Under the pieces are notes generated by a model, which was not told the DNA's origin, ran no database searches, and worked only from the letters and a program-made list of their open reading frames with translations. Shown in pieces: positions 1 through 9,328 of a stretch of 64,000 nt of DNA. Numbering within the stretch: the stretch's first letter is position 1; each line of letters starts with the position of its first letter. The stretch covers positions 1 through 64,000 of the forward strand of contig NZ_SLVJ01000023.1 of NCBI RefSeq assembly GCF_004345325.1, read 5' to 3'. The translations under genes and the position numbers were made by a program. This stretch comes from Acinetobacter calcoaceticus. Its GTDB lineage: Bacteria; Pseudomonadota; Gammaproteobacteria; Pseudomonadales; Moraxellaceae.

Positions 1-355
1 GGCGCAACCCCTATTTCGATAAAATGTCGAAAATAATATGTGTATGGTGGTTTTTTAGGCCAAATCATGCAGATTGCTGGGTTTTTAGGCTTTTTTAAAC
101 CCATTCATCGCGATAAATGGCTTATTTATTATTTTTAATCCTGACCGCAATTGGATGTTCGAGTTACTCATGATCTATATTCGAGCTTTTATAGTGACTT
201 ATATAGTTCGATGCACTGACATAGAGTGTTTTCATGCGAATACGCAATTTATCTTGATAAGAATTCAATACAGCAAAGGGCAAAATACGCCTTAGACTCA
301 ATTTGTATAACGCATCTCAAAGTTACCGTGCACTTCAATATAGGAACATCAAGCA
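1..355. other. Intergenic region, no gene seen
   Basis: AT-rich stretch before the first gene. I see no convincing coding frame. A short inverted repeat (TTTCGA, 7-base loop, TCGAAA) lies at 14-32, and T-rich repeats of the form GGTTTTTTAGGC occur at about 49-95. The last part presumably carries the promoter of the broken oxygenase gene, but no clear -35/-10 pair stands out. Confidence 0.5.
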
Positions 356-1585
356 ATGTCCTACCAGACAAAGCCAGTACGTTTAGCGTCGTTTGAAAGC
401 ATGATTAAAAGTAACTGGAAAACAATGCTGTTTAAATTACTCAGCAAACGCAGGCTACAACCCACTGCACTAGAATATGTCGCCATTCAACAGGCATTGC
501 AACGTGGCGATGAAGCCATGGATCTGGTGGTGGCATGGGTCATGCAAAATCCGCAGCTACACCGTCAATATTTTGAAACTGCACTTTATCAAGGAACAGC
601 AAAACTGCCGCATGACATCTTGGTACTGCAACAGTTTTTTCGAAGCATTGAAACACCACCCACATGGTTAGATCCTCAAAAAATGCAGCAAGCCATTACA
701 TTTAGTCATCGCCTTGGCATTAACAATGGATTTGTACTGCGTGATTTATCTTTAATGGTTGGCTATTTATATCCTGGATTCAACCAAGTACTGCTAAAGA
801 CAGGTGCATTAAAAAAGTAGGCAGGTAAACGTCTAGCTGAAACCACACAATGGTGGATGAGCATTACCGAAGCAAATGCTTTTTCGCGGTTTAATGAAGG
901 TTTCACCTCGACCATCTATGTACGCTTTATCCATGCCATGGTGCGTTACCATCTACATCACGATGAACAATGGGACGAAAAACGGTGGGGTTGTCCAATT
1001 AATCAGTTTGACTTGGCGCTGACCAATATTGCCTTTAGTGAAACTGTACTCTTGGGCATCCGTGGCTTAGGAATATTTCCAAATCGTGCTGAGAGTAATA
1101 GTTTTCTACATTTTTGGCGCTATGTCGCTTGGTTGATGGGCGTAGATGAACAATGGTGCATTGAGCATGAATCAGAAGGCATACGGTTATTATACTGGTT
1201 GCAATTTGCTCACCCCGCCGCAGATCAATCCAGTATTGCACTGGCGACCAGCTTATCGATGGAACCCTTTGAACGCCAATATCTGCATTTTCGACCATTA
1301 CAGCAAAAGCTTGCCTATCGAGAACATTTGGATATTACTCAGTTCTTTATTGGCCGCAAAGGCATGCAACGGCTTGGCTTACCCCACCGTTCGGTGGCAT
1401 GGTTTGCCTATTACCTGATCCTAAGAAACTCTATCCTTTATAGTAGTGCCCGATTTTCACCGCGGATCGATCAATTTCTGGTGCAGAAAGGTCGTATGTT
1501 GCAAAAAATTGCAGCGGGGATATATAAGCGCAATCTCAATCCAAGCAATTCTCAGGAAACCTCCACAGCGGACGTGTGCAGATGA
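356..1585 (+). pseudogene. MpaB-type oxygenase (DUF2236), broken by in-frame TAG
   Basis: Two open stretches, 356-820 and 857-1585, lie in the same reading frame and are separated only by a TAG at 818-820. The codons between TAG and the next ATG read AGKRLAETTQWW, which continues the protein smoothly, so one gene of about 409 codons has a nonsense mutation rather than a frameshift. The product resembles the MpaB/DUF2236 oxygenase-like family: there is a GALKK-AGKRLAETT segment, a histidine-containing middle part (RFIHAMVRYHL) and a length near 400 residues. Family members are haem-binding or latex-clearing-protein-like; the substrate is unknown. The 3' part could be translated on its own from 857 but would lack the N-terminal third. 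A sequencing error at 818 is the alternative. Family assignment is from memory of the motif pattern. Confidence 0.7.
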
Positions 1586-1658
1586 TCTCAACACCATCTC
1601 AACTGTGCTTTATATTTTCATGAGCAAGATACAGCGTGATGCCTATGAATCCACAGCT

Positions 1659-2228
1659 TTAGCCGCGAATAACTTCACCTGTTTGCGCATCAATAATTTT
1701 GCTCGGTTGCAGGCTTAAGCCCAGATCACCATTGAGATACTTGAGTTCTGAACCAAAGTATTGGTTGGCATCTTGTAGAGAACGTGCGGGAGCATGCCCC
1801 GTCGGATTGGCACTGGTAGACACAATAAAACCATTAAATGCATTACATAATGCAATACATAAAGGATGGTTACTGACACGTACTGCGACTTTGGGATGTT
1901 GGCCACGAATCCAATCAGGGATGTTCTCATCAGCTTCGAGCAACCAAGTGGTGGCGCGATCCCCTAAGGCCAGCTGAGTCCAACTCTCAATAATACGTTG
2001 TTGCATATGATCATCTAAGCGATGTAATAAATGCTCAACCTGACTGACCTGACCTGCCAATAAAATCACGCCTTTTTCTACAGGGCGCTGTTTCAACCTT
2101 AAAATTTCTAAAAAAGCCTGTTGATTAAATGGGTCACAACCTAAACCCCATACTGCCTCTGTTGGATAGGCAAGCACCTCACCTTGAGCTAAGTATTGAG
2201 CAGCTTCCGCCACTGAGGTTGTAATCAT
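1659..2228 (-). CDS. tsaC: Threonylcarbamoyl-AMP synthase TsaC (YrdC/Sua5 family)
   Basis: Makes L-threonylcarbamoyl-AMP from threonine, bicarbonate and ATP, the first step of the t6A37 modification of ANN-decoding tRNAs in the cytoplasm. The 189-residue length is right for the short TsaC form without the Sua5 C-terminal domain. Visible motifs are YPTEAVWGLGCDP (21-33), the KxR-type RLKQRP (44-49) and STSANPTG (137-144), which line the nucleotide and threonine pocket. It lies directly downstream of dprA on the same strand with a 42-base gap, an arrangement common in gammaproteobacteria (dprA-tsaC). The upstream dprA and LysM-like genes probably share its transcript. Confidence 0.93.
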   Translation of the reverse strand: MITTSVAEAAQYLAQGEVLAYPTEAVWGLGCDPFNQQAFLEILRLKQRPVEKGVILLAGQVSQVEHLLHRLDDHMQQRIIESWTQLALGDRATTWLLEADENIPDWIRGQHPKVAVRVSNHPLCIALCNAFNGFIVSTSANPTGHAPARSLQDANQYFGSELKYLNGDLGLSLQPSKIIDAQTGEVIRG

Positions 2229-2270
2229 CTATCTACACCTAATCATTGTATTAATAAGCTATTGTGAACA

Positions 2271-3530
2271 TTAATGACTGCTACGGCAACGTAAATATAC
2301 ACCGAACTGTTGGATACAAAGCCCTAGAAGTTCTAGCTCCATCAGATGTGACGTGAGCTGAGCGGTGCTGAGATCAAGTTTTTTGGATAAGGTATCAAGG
2401 TCTATGCCGACCCAATCTAGATGTTGATATAACCTAAATAAATACTCAGGTAACACAGGATCAGGCTCCACTGCTGCCGAGGGCCGTAGCTGTATTTGAA
2501 TTGGCTCGCTTTGCTCAGGCCTTTGCACTCGGATTGGAGCGTGTATTGGATCTGCTTTAAGGGTTTTCACGGGGCGATGATGTTGAGTTTCTTGTGATGT
2601 CTTCGATTGTTCAACACGTTGATAATGCCACTGCGTTGGTAATGCCAGATCCTCTATCATTTGCTCAGGATGATCCACCAGTACCGCCCCGTCTCGAATC
2701 AATTGATGACAACCTTGATGATGCTCACTGTAAATATGACCAGGTATTGCAAAGGTCATCTTGCCCTGTTCCGCTGCGGCCTTTGCAGTAATCAAAGATC
2801 CACTTTTCAACGTCGCTTCAGCCACCAACACCGCCAGACTCAACCCACTGACTATCCGATTGCGGCGTGGAAAATTATGCTGTAACGGTTTGGTGTCCGG
2901 TAAAAACTCAGTTATGACCACCCCCGAATACTGCAAGATCTTGTCTTGTAGAAAACGATTTTGGCTTGGATAAATTTGGTCTATGCCCGTTCCTACCACG
3001 GCGATGGTTCGATGGTGAGGTAGAGCACCGAGATGTGCTGCCTCGTCAATCCCTTCTGCCAAGCCACTGGTAATATAAAAGCCCTTTTCACTTAAATAGT
3101 AGGCAAAATCATAAGCGACTTGCTTACCATGAGGACTGGGCTTACGACTTCCTACAATCGCGACTTGCGGATGATTCAGATTTTGCCACGCACCTTTGCC
3201 AAATAAGATTGGTGGACGATCGGCATAGGGTAACAATTGTTGCGGATAGTCCAATTCATGTTGCAGCAAGATAAAGTCACTATGCCTTAGGATTTTTTGT
3301 ATACATTCATCAAAGGCTTGCTGGGTTTTAGCCGTGTAAAAACTTTCTGCACGACGAATATGATTGGCATGAATTTTTATATCTTTCCATCGACATAAGT
3401 TTTCCGCGCGTACTGCTGCGGCAACAGAACCAAAATATTGTTCCAACTTGGCAAAACAGGAAAGTGAATGTTGCACCAAATACCACAAAGTAATATATGC
3501 AGTTTGTGCCTCTGAAATACGCTCCAACAT
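2271..3530 (-). CDS. dprA: DNA-processing protein DprA (Smf)
   Basis: Cytoplasmic loader of RecA onto incoming single-stranded DNA during natural transformation. 419 residues. A helical N-terminal region is followed by the Rossmann-like DprA core with GSRKPSPHG (127-135), SGLAEGID (155-162), the NFPRRNR segment (219-225) and the SGSLITA turn (243-249). A long variable linker (about 290-350, rich in Gln, Pro and Lys) leads to a C-terminal winged-helix (DprA_WH type) at about 365-415. The linker makes it somewhat longer than the roughly 360-380 residues usual for the family. It sits 11 bases downstream of the LysM-like gene and upstream of tsaC, all on the minus strand, which suggests one operon. 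Natural competence is well known in Acinetobacter. Confidence 0.93.
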   Translation of the reverse strand: MLERISEAQTAYITLWYLVQHSLSCFAKLEQYFGSVAAAVRAENLCRWKDIKIHANHIRRAESFYTAKTQQAFDECIQKILRHSDFILLQHELDYPQQLLPYADRPPILFGKGAWQNLNHPQVAIVGSRKPSPHGKQVAYDFAYYLSEKGFYITSGLAEGIDEAAHLGALPHHRTIAVVGTGIDQIYPSQNRFLQDKILQYSGVVITEFLPDTKPLQHNFPRRNRIVSGLSLAVLVAEATLKSGSLITAKAAAEQGKMTFAIPGHIYSEHHQGCHQLIRDGAVLVDHPEQMIEDLALPTQWHYQRVEQSKTSQETQHHRPVKTLKADPIHAPIRVQRPEQSEPIQIQLRPSAAVEPDPVLPEYLFRLYQHLDWVGIDLDTLSKKLDLSTAQLTSHLMELELLGLCIQQFGVYLRCRSSH

Positions 3531-3541
3531 GGGAATCCCCC

Positions 3542-4501
3542 TTATAAAGGTGGCTCAGGAAATACAATTGCCTGTACCTGTGCGCCAACATGGATCGGCA
3601 AATCACTTTCCAACACATAGCCATAACTCATTGCATCAAAGGTTTTAAAGATCATGAGTTTGCCGATGTTTTGCTGAGGCAATTTAATTTTAGTTTTGCT
3701 TTTCGGGTCTTGCACCCATTCACCTTGTTGAGCGATAGACAATACTTGCCCAACTCTGGCTCCATGACTTAAACCCCGATTGATGGTCACCACACTCTCT
3801 TTGGCTGCCATCGCAATGGAACTTTGCACACGAATAATTTGACCATCTGGCGTCAGGTCTGCGCTATTGAGTCGTTCAATATGATCGGGTAAATCCAATT
3901 GCGGCTTAGACAATACCAGATCACCTTGACGAACCTCCGCATTGAAGCTCTGATCAAGCGCCACACTCGCCACATCTGCCTCAACAGCAACCACCTTGCC
4001 AGATGCCACCTCGACATATTCAAGTGCGATAGGTTTGGATTGGCTACGCATCGGGTCGATCCGATAAGGCTCTGCTTGTCGATAAACAGCATAGTGCTGC
4101 CCCACCTGAAAATCACGACCGCGCACATAAATGATCTGTCCTGCTGCTGCGACGACACGCTGATCTGCGCTCCCGATCACATAAGCAGCATCTTGCACTG
4201 CGTCGATGGCCAAGATGAGGTAATGCTCCATCCATGGTCGTATATAAGCAGTAGCAAACTGTGTATTGGGCTGCTGCAATGCCTCGACACGAATCTGTGG
4301 GCGTAAATGAATCAGCTCGGTCGGCGCATTTTGCTTCGCAGCTTTTTCAGACACTGGAGATAAAGCTGTGTGGTTGGTTTTTGCAAGCGCATTTGAGACC
4401 AAGGCAAATGCTGTCATCAATACGGCACCGATAAATACAGCAACATATGTATAAAAAACGCGTATACGACGACGGTTAATGCTATTGAAAGCCTTTGTCA
4501 T
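3542..4501 (-). CDS. Envelope protein related to LysM-domain proteins, LysM part absent
   Basis: 319 residues with a basic N-terminus and one hydrophobic segment (about 16-40) that could be a signal anchor. In gammaproteobacteria the gene before dprA commonly encodes a protein with a signal peptide, an N-terminal LysM peptidoglycan-binding module and a conserved C-terminal region. Here the conserved C-terminal part is present: LRPQIR near 66, a QRVVAAAGQIIYVRG stretch, ALEYVEVASGKV, VTINRGLSHGARVGQVL and FKTFDAMSYGYVLES. No LysM signature lies between the hydrophobic segment and residue 60, only a short polar linker. It probably acts in the periplasm or at the inner membrane. It is transcribed divergently from def; the 122-base gap holds both promoters. 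Function unknown. Confidence 0.6.
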   Translation of the reverse strand: MTKAFNSINRRRIRVFYTYVAVFIGAVLMTAFALVSNALAKTNHTALSPVSEKAAKQNAPTELIHLRPQIRVEALQQPNTQFATAYIRPWMEHYLILAIDAVQDAAYVIGSADQRVVAAAGQIIYVRGRDFQVGQHYAVYRQAEPYRIDPMRSQSKPIALEYVEVASGKVVAVEADVASVALDQSFNAEVRQGDLVLSKPQLDLPDHIERLNSADLTPDGQIIRVQSSIAMAAKESVVTINRGLSHGARVGQVLSIAQQGEWVQDPKSKTKIKLPQQNIGKLMIFKTFDAMSYGYVLESDLPIHVGAQVQAIVFPEPPL

Positions 4502-4623
4502 TCTGATTATTCCTAAAAAAATGCCTTTATTTGCGTTATACTAGGCAAATTCAATCTATTGTTATATTCGAAGCATCTGCTTCGTTTTCCTTAATCCCAA
4601 TGGCATATCAGTGAGGATAAATC

Positions 4624-5154
4624 ATGGCCTTATTACCCATTTTAAGTTTTCCTGATCCGCGTTTACGCACCATTGCCAAACCTGTTGAGGCCGTGACAGA
4701 GCAGATTCGTCAACTTGCAGCAGATATGCTTGAAACCATGTATGAAGCGCCAGGTATTGGTTTGGCAGCCACACAGGTCAATCAACATATTCAACTGATC
4801 GTGATGGATCTTTCTGAAAACAAAGACCAACCTTTGGTGTTTATCAATGCGAAAGTCACTGTACTGACCGCAGAGACGCTTCCCTATGAAGAGGGTTGCT
4901 TATCCGTGCCGCAAATATACGACAAAGTTGAGCGCCCGTCACGGGTAAAAATTGAAGCGCTAGACCTTGAGGGACAAGCCTTTGAGCTCGAAGCAGATGG
5001 CCTGTTGGCAGTCTGCATTCAACATGAGTTGGATCATTTAAATGGTAAACTTTTTGTCGACTATTTATCCCCTTTGAAGCGTCAACGTGCACGTGAAAAA
5101 GTTGAGAAACTGGTTCGCCAACGGGAAAAAGAAAAAGTTGAGACAAAGCGCTAA
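4624..5154 (+). CDS. def: Peptide deformylase
   Basis: Removes the formyl group from the N-terminal methionine of new proteins at the ribosome; Fe2+ enzyme. 176 residues, normal for a type 1 bacterial enzyme. All three catalytic motifs are intact: GIGLAATQ (44-51), EGCLSVP (90-96, metal ligand Cys92) and HELDH (134-138, two metal histidines and the catalytic Glu). A basic C-terminal tail ([11 protein letters not shown]) is typical of ribosome-binding deformylases. A GAGGATAAATC segment before the ATG gives a good ribosome site. The gene stands without fmt next to it, diverging from the LysM-like gene. Confidence 0.96.
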   Translation: MALLPILSFPDPRLRTIAKPVEAVTEQIRQLAADMLETMYEAPGIGLAATQVNQHIQLIVMDLSENKDQPLVFINAKVTVLTAETLPYEEGCLSVPQIYDKVERPSRVKIEALDLEGQAFELEADGLLAVCIQHELDHLNGKLFVDYLSPLKRQRAREKVEKLVRQREKEKVETKR

Positions 5155-5229
5155 TTGTGCAACTTTGGTCGTGAATGCCTCACCCATACATGGATGACAT
5201 TGATATAATTGGTCTTGTAAAATGTTGAG

Positions 5230-5661
5230 ATGAACGTTTTGTTGTTAAGATCGGGTTTGCTGCTAGGATTTGCGGCAGTATTATTACAGATTGCTGTGTT
5301 TATACAGCCCTTGCTCCCTGTGCAATATCAAATTGCACCGGTCTGTGAAACTATTACCCAAGCATTTGCACAAACTCAGTTCGCTAAACCGCAACATTCT
5401 ACTGCAATGCAACATACCAAACATAATCCAAGTTTAGATGTTGCACCTAAGGTGCATGATCACCACGACCCTAGTCATCAATGCCAATACTGTACTGTCT
5501 ATGGCAATCTGATTTTGCCACCAGAACTTGAAATTAATGCGGTCATCGATCGGATTCAGGTTCGTTTGGTCGCTTTTCAAAAAGCCAGCTTACATGTCTA
5601 CTTCTTATTACAACGTCTCTTCTTACTCCCCCAAGGGCGAGCCCCACCCCTCTTTGCATAA
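5230..5661 (+). CDS. DUF2946-like membrane protein with His/Cys metal-binding-like motif
   Basis: 143 residues with an N-terminal hydrophobic segment (about 4-30), a central His-rich polar part (HDHHDPSHQCQYCTVYGN, about 77-94) and a more basic C-terminus. The CxxC flanked by histidines and the layout match DUF2946-type proteins, which are often found next to TonB-dependent copper receptors. The next gene, 67 bases downstream, is such a receptor, so I infer a shared role in copper handling at the envelope. No enzymatic motif is visible. The family call rests on pattern and context. Confidence 0.65.
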   Translation: MNVLLLRSGLLLGFAAVLLQIAVFIQPLLPVQYQIAPVCETITQAFAQTQFAKPQHSTAMQHTKHNPSLDVAPKVHDHHDPSHQCQYCTVYGNLILPPELEINAVIDRIQVRLVAFQKASLHVYFLLQRLFLLPQGRAPPLFA

Positions 5662-5728
5662 ATCAAAACCAATTTCGAGTCTTTAAGACTCTAGCCTTGT
5701 TTTATTTATGTTTTAAGAGAGATTCAAA

Positions 5729-7786
5729 ATGGCTCAGCCTAAATTTTACTTACAGCCTTTAGCGGCTGCGATTTGTCTTGCCACTACAACGACTTATGCT
5801 GCACCACATCAACAACATACTGAACCGACCCAACTGGCACCAATCGTGGTCACGGCGCAAAAAGCCAATGATGCCAATGGCCTCATCGTGCATGCAGATC
5901 CCAAGCAAGCCATTCAACCGATTCCAGCTGTCGATGGTGCAGCCTATCTGCAAAACATCATTGGCTTTAACCAAGTTAAAAGTGGCGGTGCCAATAGCGA
6001 TGTGACTTTCAGGGGCATGTTTGGTTCGCGGATTAAAATCATTACCGATGGTACGGAAAACCTTGGTGCCTGTCCAAGTCGTATGGATAACCCTGCCAGC
6101 TATATCTCACCTGAAAGTTATGATCGCATCACGGTAGTCAAAGGTCCGCAAACCGTCCAATATGCGAACACCGGTTCAGCAGCAACCGTAACTTTTGAGC
6201 GTGAGCCTGAACAACTGAGCGCTGACAAACCTTATCGTGGTCAAGCCAGCGTCCTGTTTGGTTCTTATGGCCGCCTCGATCAAAATGTTGAAGCCGCGAT
6301 TGGCGATGAAACTAAATATGCACGCTTAAATAGCAGTCGCTCAGTATCAGATAGTTATAAAGATGGCAATGGGAAAAAAGTTCCCTCGAACTGGGAAAAA
6401 TGGAATGCCGATCTCGCCCTTGGTTGGACCCCAGACGAAAATACTTGGGTGGAGCTTAAAGGTGGAAAAAGCGATGGCGAAATGGCCTATGCCGGTCGTG
6501 GCATGGATGGGTCCCAGTTTGCGCGTGAAAGCTTAGGTCTACATGTACGCAAGAAAAATCTGACTGAAGTCATCAAAGAAGTTGATGCTCAAATTGACTA
6601 TAGCTATAACGACCACATCATGGACAACTTTAGCTTACGTACCCCACCAAAATCTGGAGGGATGCATGGCATGCCAATGCCTGGACATGGTGCAATGCCT
6701 AAAATGATGATGATGGGACCAATGGCCACTCAAGTGACCCGTCGTACTTTAAATGCCCGTGCAAGCATGACCACTGAATGGGATAAATTGAGTTTGATCA
6801 CTGGGATTGATTCTCAGCAAAACAAGCATGGTAGAAAGAGTACCAATTTTGCTCAGCCAGAAAAAAGCACCGCTTTTGCCACCGATATGAAATTTCAGTC
6901 TTATGGAGCTTTTGCTGAAATGACGTACTCACTCAATGACAGCAATAAACTGGTCAGTGGTGCACGTTTTGATCAAGTCGAAATTGACAACCTCAAGACC
7001 ACAGCAACACGCAAAGAGACTTTACCAAGTGGTTTTATCCGCTTAGAGAATGAAGTTGCTGAGCATGGCCTTAAAAATTATGTTGGGCTGGGTTATGTAG
7101 AGCGTGTTCCCGACTATTGGGAATTGTTTAGTACCAAAACCTACGGATCAAGCCTAGACCCATTCAATCAACTCAAAACTGAAAAAACCACTCAGTTAGA
7201 TTTGGGTACCCAGTTTGAGCATGGTGCATTCAGTGCTTGGGCCTCAGCCTATGCAGGATTAATTAATGACTTTATTTTAATGACCTATGTCGATAAAAAT
7301 GCAAAAAGTCGTAACGTAGATGCTACTATTGCAGGCGCTGAAGCAGGTCTAGGCTATCAATTTACTGATCAGTTCCAAGCCGATATCAGCACCATGTATG
7401 CGTGGGGTAAAAACACCACTGATAACACTGCCCTACCACAAATCGCACCTTTAGAAGGTCGTATCAATCTACGCTACGTCGAAGAGAAATATAATGTTGG
7501 CCTACTGTGGCGTGTGGTGGCTTCACAAAATCGCGTTAGCCTAAACGAAGGTAATATTGTCGGGTATGACACAGGTAAAAGTGACTCTTTCAACACTTTG
7601 GCAATCAATGCCACTTATAACCTGACCCAAGGTGTAGATCTATCTGTGGGTATCGATAACTTACTAGACACAAATTATGCCGAACATCTCAACAAAATGG
7701 GCAATGCTGGCGCTGGCATTTCCGCAACTGAACAGTTTAACAATATCGGCCGTAACTACTGGGCGCGTATGAGCATGAAGTTCTAA
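5729..7786 (+). CDS. oprC: TonB-dependent copper receptor (OprC/NosA type)
   Basis: Outer-membrane beta-barrel receptor of 685 residues. A signal peptide covers about 1-24 (ends TTTYA-APH). The TonB-box-like APIVVTAQK is near 37-45. The plug domain follows with GGANSDVTFRGMFG, the invariant-looking cysteine segment DGTENLGACPSRMDN and VVKGPQTVQYAN. The barrel ends in a C-terminal phenylalanine (ARMSMKF). A Met/His-rich loop, GGMHGMPMPGHGAMPK followed by MMMMGP, lies near residues 309-334; methionine clusters of this kind bind copper. The family is best known as OprC in Pseudomonas and NosA, which act in copper uptake. It follows the DUF2946-like gene, probably in one transcript, and ends in a strong hairpin terminator. 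Confidence 0.9.
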   Translation: MAQPKFYLQPLAAAICLATTTTYAAPHQQHTEPTQLAPIVVTAQKANDANGLIVHADPKQAIQPIPAVDGAAYLQNIIGFNQVKSGGANSDVTFRGMFGSRIKIITDGTENLGACPSRMDNPASYISPESYDRITVVKGPQTVQYANTGSAATVTFEREPEQLSADKPYRGQASVLFGSYGRLDQNVEAAIGDETKYARLNSSRSVSDSYKDGNGKKVPSNWEKWNADLALGWTPDENTWVELKGGKSDGEMAYAGRGMDGSQFARESLGLHVRKKNLTEVIKEVDAQIDYSYNDHIMDNFSLRTPPKSGGMHGMPMPGHGAMPKMMMMGPMATQVTRRTLNARASMTTEWDKLSLITGIDSQQNKHGRKSTNFAQPEKSTAFATDMKFQSYGAFAEMTYSLNDSNKLVSGARFDQVEIDNLKTTATRKETLPSGFIRLENEVAEHGLKNYVGLGYVERVPDYWELFSTKTYGSSLDPFNQLKTEKTTQLDLGTQFEHGAFSAWASAYAGLINDFILMTYVDKNAKSRNVDATIAGAEAGLGYQFTDQFQADISTMYAWGKNTTDNTALPQIAPLEGRINLRYVEEKYNVGLLWRVVASQNRVSLNEGNIVGYDTGKSDSFNTLAINATYNLTQGVDLSVGIDNLLDTNYAEHLNKMGNAGAGISATEQFNNIGRNYWARMSMKF

Positions 7787-7815
7787 GTCGCCCACCCAAC
7801 CGACCTTAAAGCATG

Positions 7816-7846
7816 AAAAAACCGAGTCAGATATGACTCGGTTTTT
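7816..7846. terminator. Bidirectional rho-independent terminator
   Basis: AAAAACCGAGTCA pairs with TGACTCGGTTTTT around a short GATA-type loop. It lies between the convergent copper-receptor gene and the EamA transporter gene, so it can serve both. Confidence 0.85.
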
Positions 7847-7934
7847 GTCTATTTGTCCAAAAGAATTAGAGCGAAGCATTGATGCCTTGGGCATTCAAAT
7901 GTTAAGGCTTTGGATCTGCAACAATAGCATCTGC

Positions 7935-8828
7935 TCACTTCGGCGCAGTTTTACGCTGTGCCAAGATGATACCGACCAAGATGATGACACCGCCTATCGT
8001 ATGATATACCGTCCACGACTCTGCCAACCAAACACTGGCGATGAGCGCAGTAAAGATCGGCATCAGATTCATAAAAATACTGGTGCGATTTGGGCCAATC
8101 TGTTGTACCGCAACCATCCATAACAATGGTGCAACCAAAGATGGGAACAGGCCGGCATAAACAACACTGCCCACATTTTGAGCATCGATCGGATCGATGC
8201 CTAACCACAGCACAAAAGGCAGATGGTAGATCAAGGCAAAAGCAATTTGCACATAAAGGCTGATCATCAAAGGGATTTTAAGTTGCCATTTTTTGAGGAA
8301 TACCCCATAAAAAGCATAGAAGAACACTGCAAACAACATAATGATGTCGCCCCAATGTCCCCCCAAACTGAGTAGGCTGGCAAAATCGCCCTGCCCCATG
8401 ACATACATCAGACCAAATAAGGACAACAAACTACCGATGACTGCAAATCGATTGGAAATATCTTTTAAAATCGCCATCGATACAAAGATGGTAAATACAG
8501 GAATAAAGGCATTAATAATCCCCATATTGGTCGCGGTGGTCTGTTGCGCTGCGGTATAGGACAAGCCCTGATACAGCACCATACCAAAGGCACTCAGCAC
8601 GGCGAAATGGACAAAATGCTGGCGAATCAAATGCCGTTGTTGATAAACTTTTAGTGCCATAAAGGGTGTCAATACGATAAATGCCACCAACCAGCGATAA
8701 AAACTAATACTCACAGGCGAAATATAATCCACAACATATCGTGAAACCGCGATATTCATCGACCATATCAGTACTGCGATCAGCGGCAAGGCAAAAGCCC
8801 ACCAATGCTGATTGGTTTTAACGTGCAT
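7935..8828 (-). CDS. EamA/DMT-family transporter
   Basis: 297-residue inner-membrane protein with ten predicted hydrophobic segments in two five-helix halves, the usual size and layout of drug/metabolite transporters with two EamA domains. Characteristic pieces are SISFYRWLVAF near 40-52, YTAAQQTTATNMGIINAFIP near 92-111 and, in the second half, FPSLVAPLLWMVAVQQIGPNR. The substrate cannot be read from sequence; relatives export amino acids, metabolites or drugs. It is monocistronic and converges with the copper receptor. A degraded MFS gene lies beyond its start. Confidence 0.85.
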   Translation of the reverse strand: MHVKTNQHWWAFALPLIAVLIWSMNIAVSRYVVDYISPVSISFYRWLVAFIVLTPFMALKVYQQRHLIRQHFVHFAVLSAFGMVLYQGLSYTAAQQTTATNMGIINAFIPVFTIFVSMAILKDISNRFAVIGSLLSLFGLMYVMGQGDFASLLSLGGHWGDIIMLFAVFFYAFYGVFLKKWQLKIPLMISLYVQIAFALIYHLPFVLWLGIDPIDAQNVGSVVYAGLFPSLVAPLLWMVAVQQIGPNRTSIFMNLMPIFTALIASVWLAESWTVYHTIGGVIILVGIILAQRKTAPK

Positions 8829-9098
8829 TACATTTACCTTGTATATTGAAGAGTCACAGTGTCAAGCAAGTCTGTTTTTATGTAAATAAGGCATTTCAGA
8901 CATAGATAATGCAATCAAGACATTAACCAAGCTGATGATCAACATCCGAATCCGGCACATTCATGACAGACCAGGTTTTCATCGCCATCGAAACCACTTG
9001 ACCCGTCCACGTTTTCGCTTTGACTACTGATCAGCAGTTTGATCAAGCGCTGTTTTATCAAACCGAGTATAGATCCCCCTCAAGCTAATTAATAAGCT

Positions 9099-9293
9099 AT
9101 GCCCTTGTTTGTTGGTATATTTCAGCTCATGATTGCCGGTGGTTCACTCTTTGGTGGATATTTAGTTGATCATTTTAGTGCAAATATCTTACTGTATAGC
9201 GTACTCAACTTTATCGTTCTGGCATTGATCTCAATCTTTACCTGGTCACGTGGCTTGAACAATCCCAAAATGAGGTGTGAAGTAGAATTTTAA
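9099..9293 (+). pseudogene. C-terminal remnant of an MFS transporter
   Basis: A 64-codon frame reading MPLFVGIFQLMIAGGSLFGG then YLVDHFSANILLYS and a second hydrophobic helix. This looks like the last two transmembrane helices of a major-facilitator permease. A stop codon sits two codons before the ATG, and nothing upstream restores the remaining ten or so helices within the 270-base gap. It is therefore most likely a decayed pump that once paired with the AraC regulator immediately downstream. An independent small membrane protein is possible but less likely. Confidence 0.55.
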
Positions 9294-9328
9294 CTCCAAC
9301 ATCAACACTGTGATTCATCGTGGTGAAT

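Noticed and set aside
8930..9098. Open frame on the minus strand ending in LVCHECAGFGC and another on the plus strand reading ALTTDQQFDQALFY
   Set aside because: Both are about 40 codons or less, overlap each other, and neither has a clear start or known family. One may be a gene remnant, but there is nothing to decide which.
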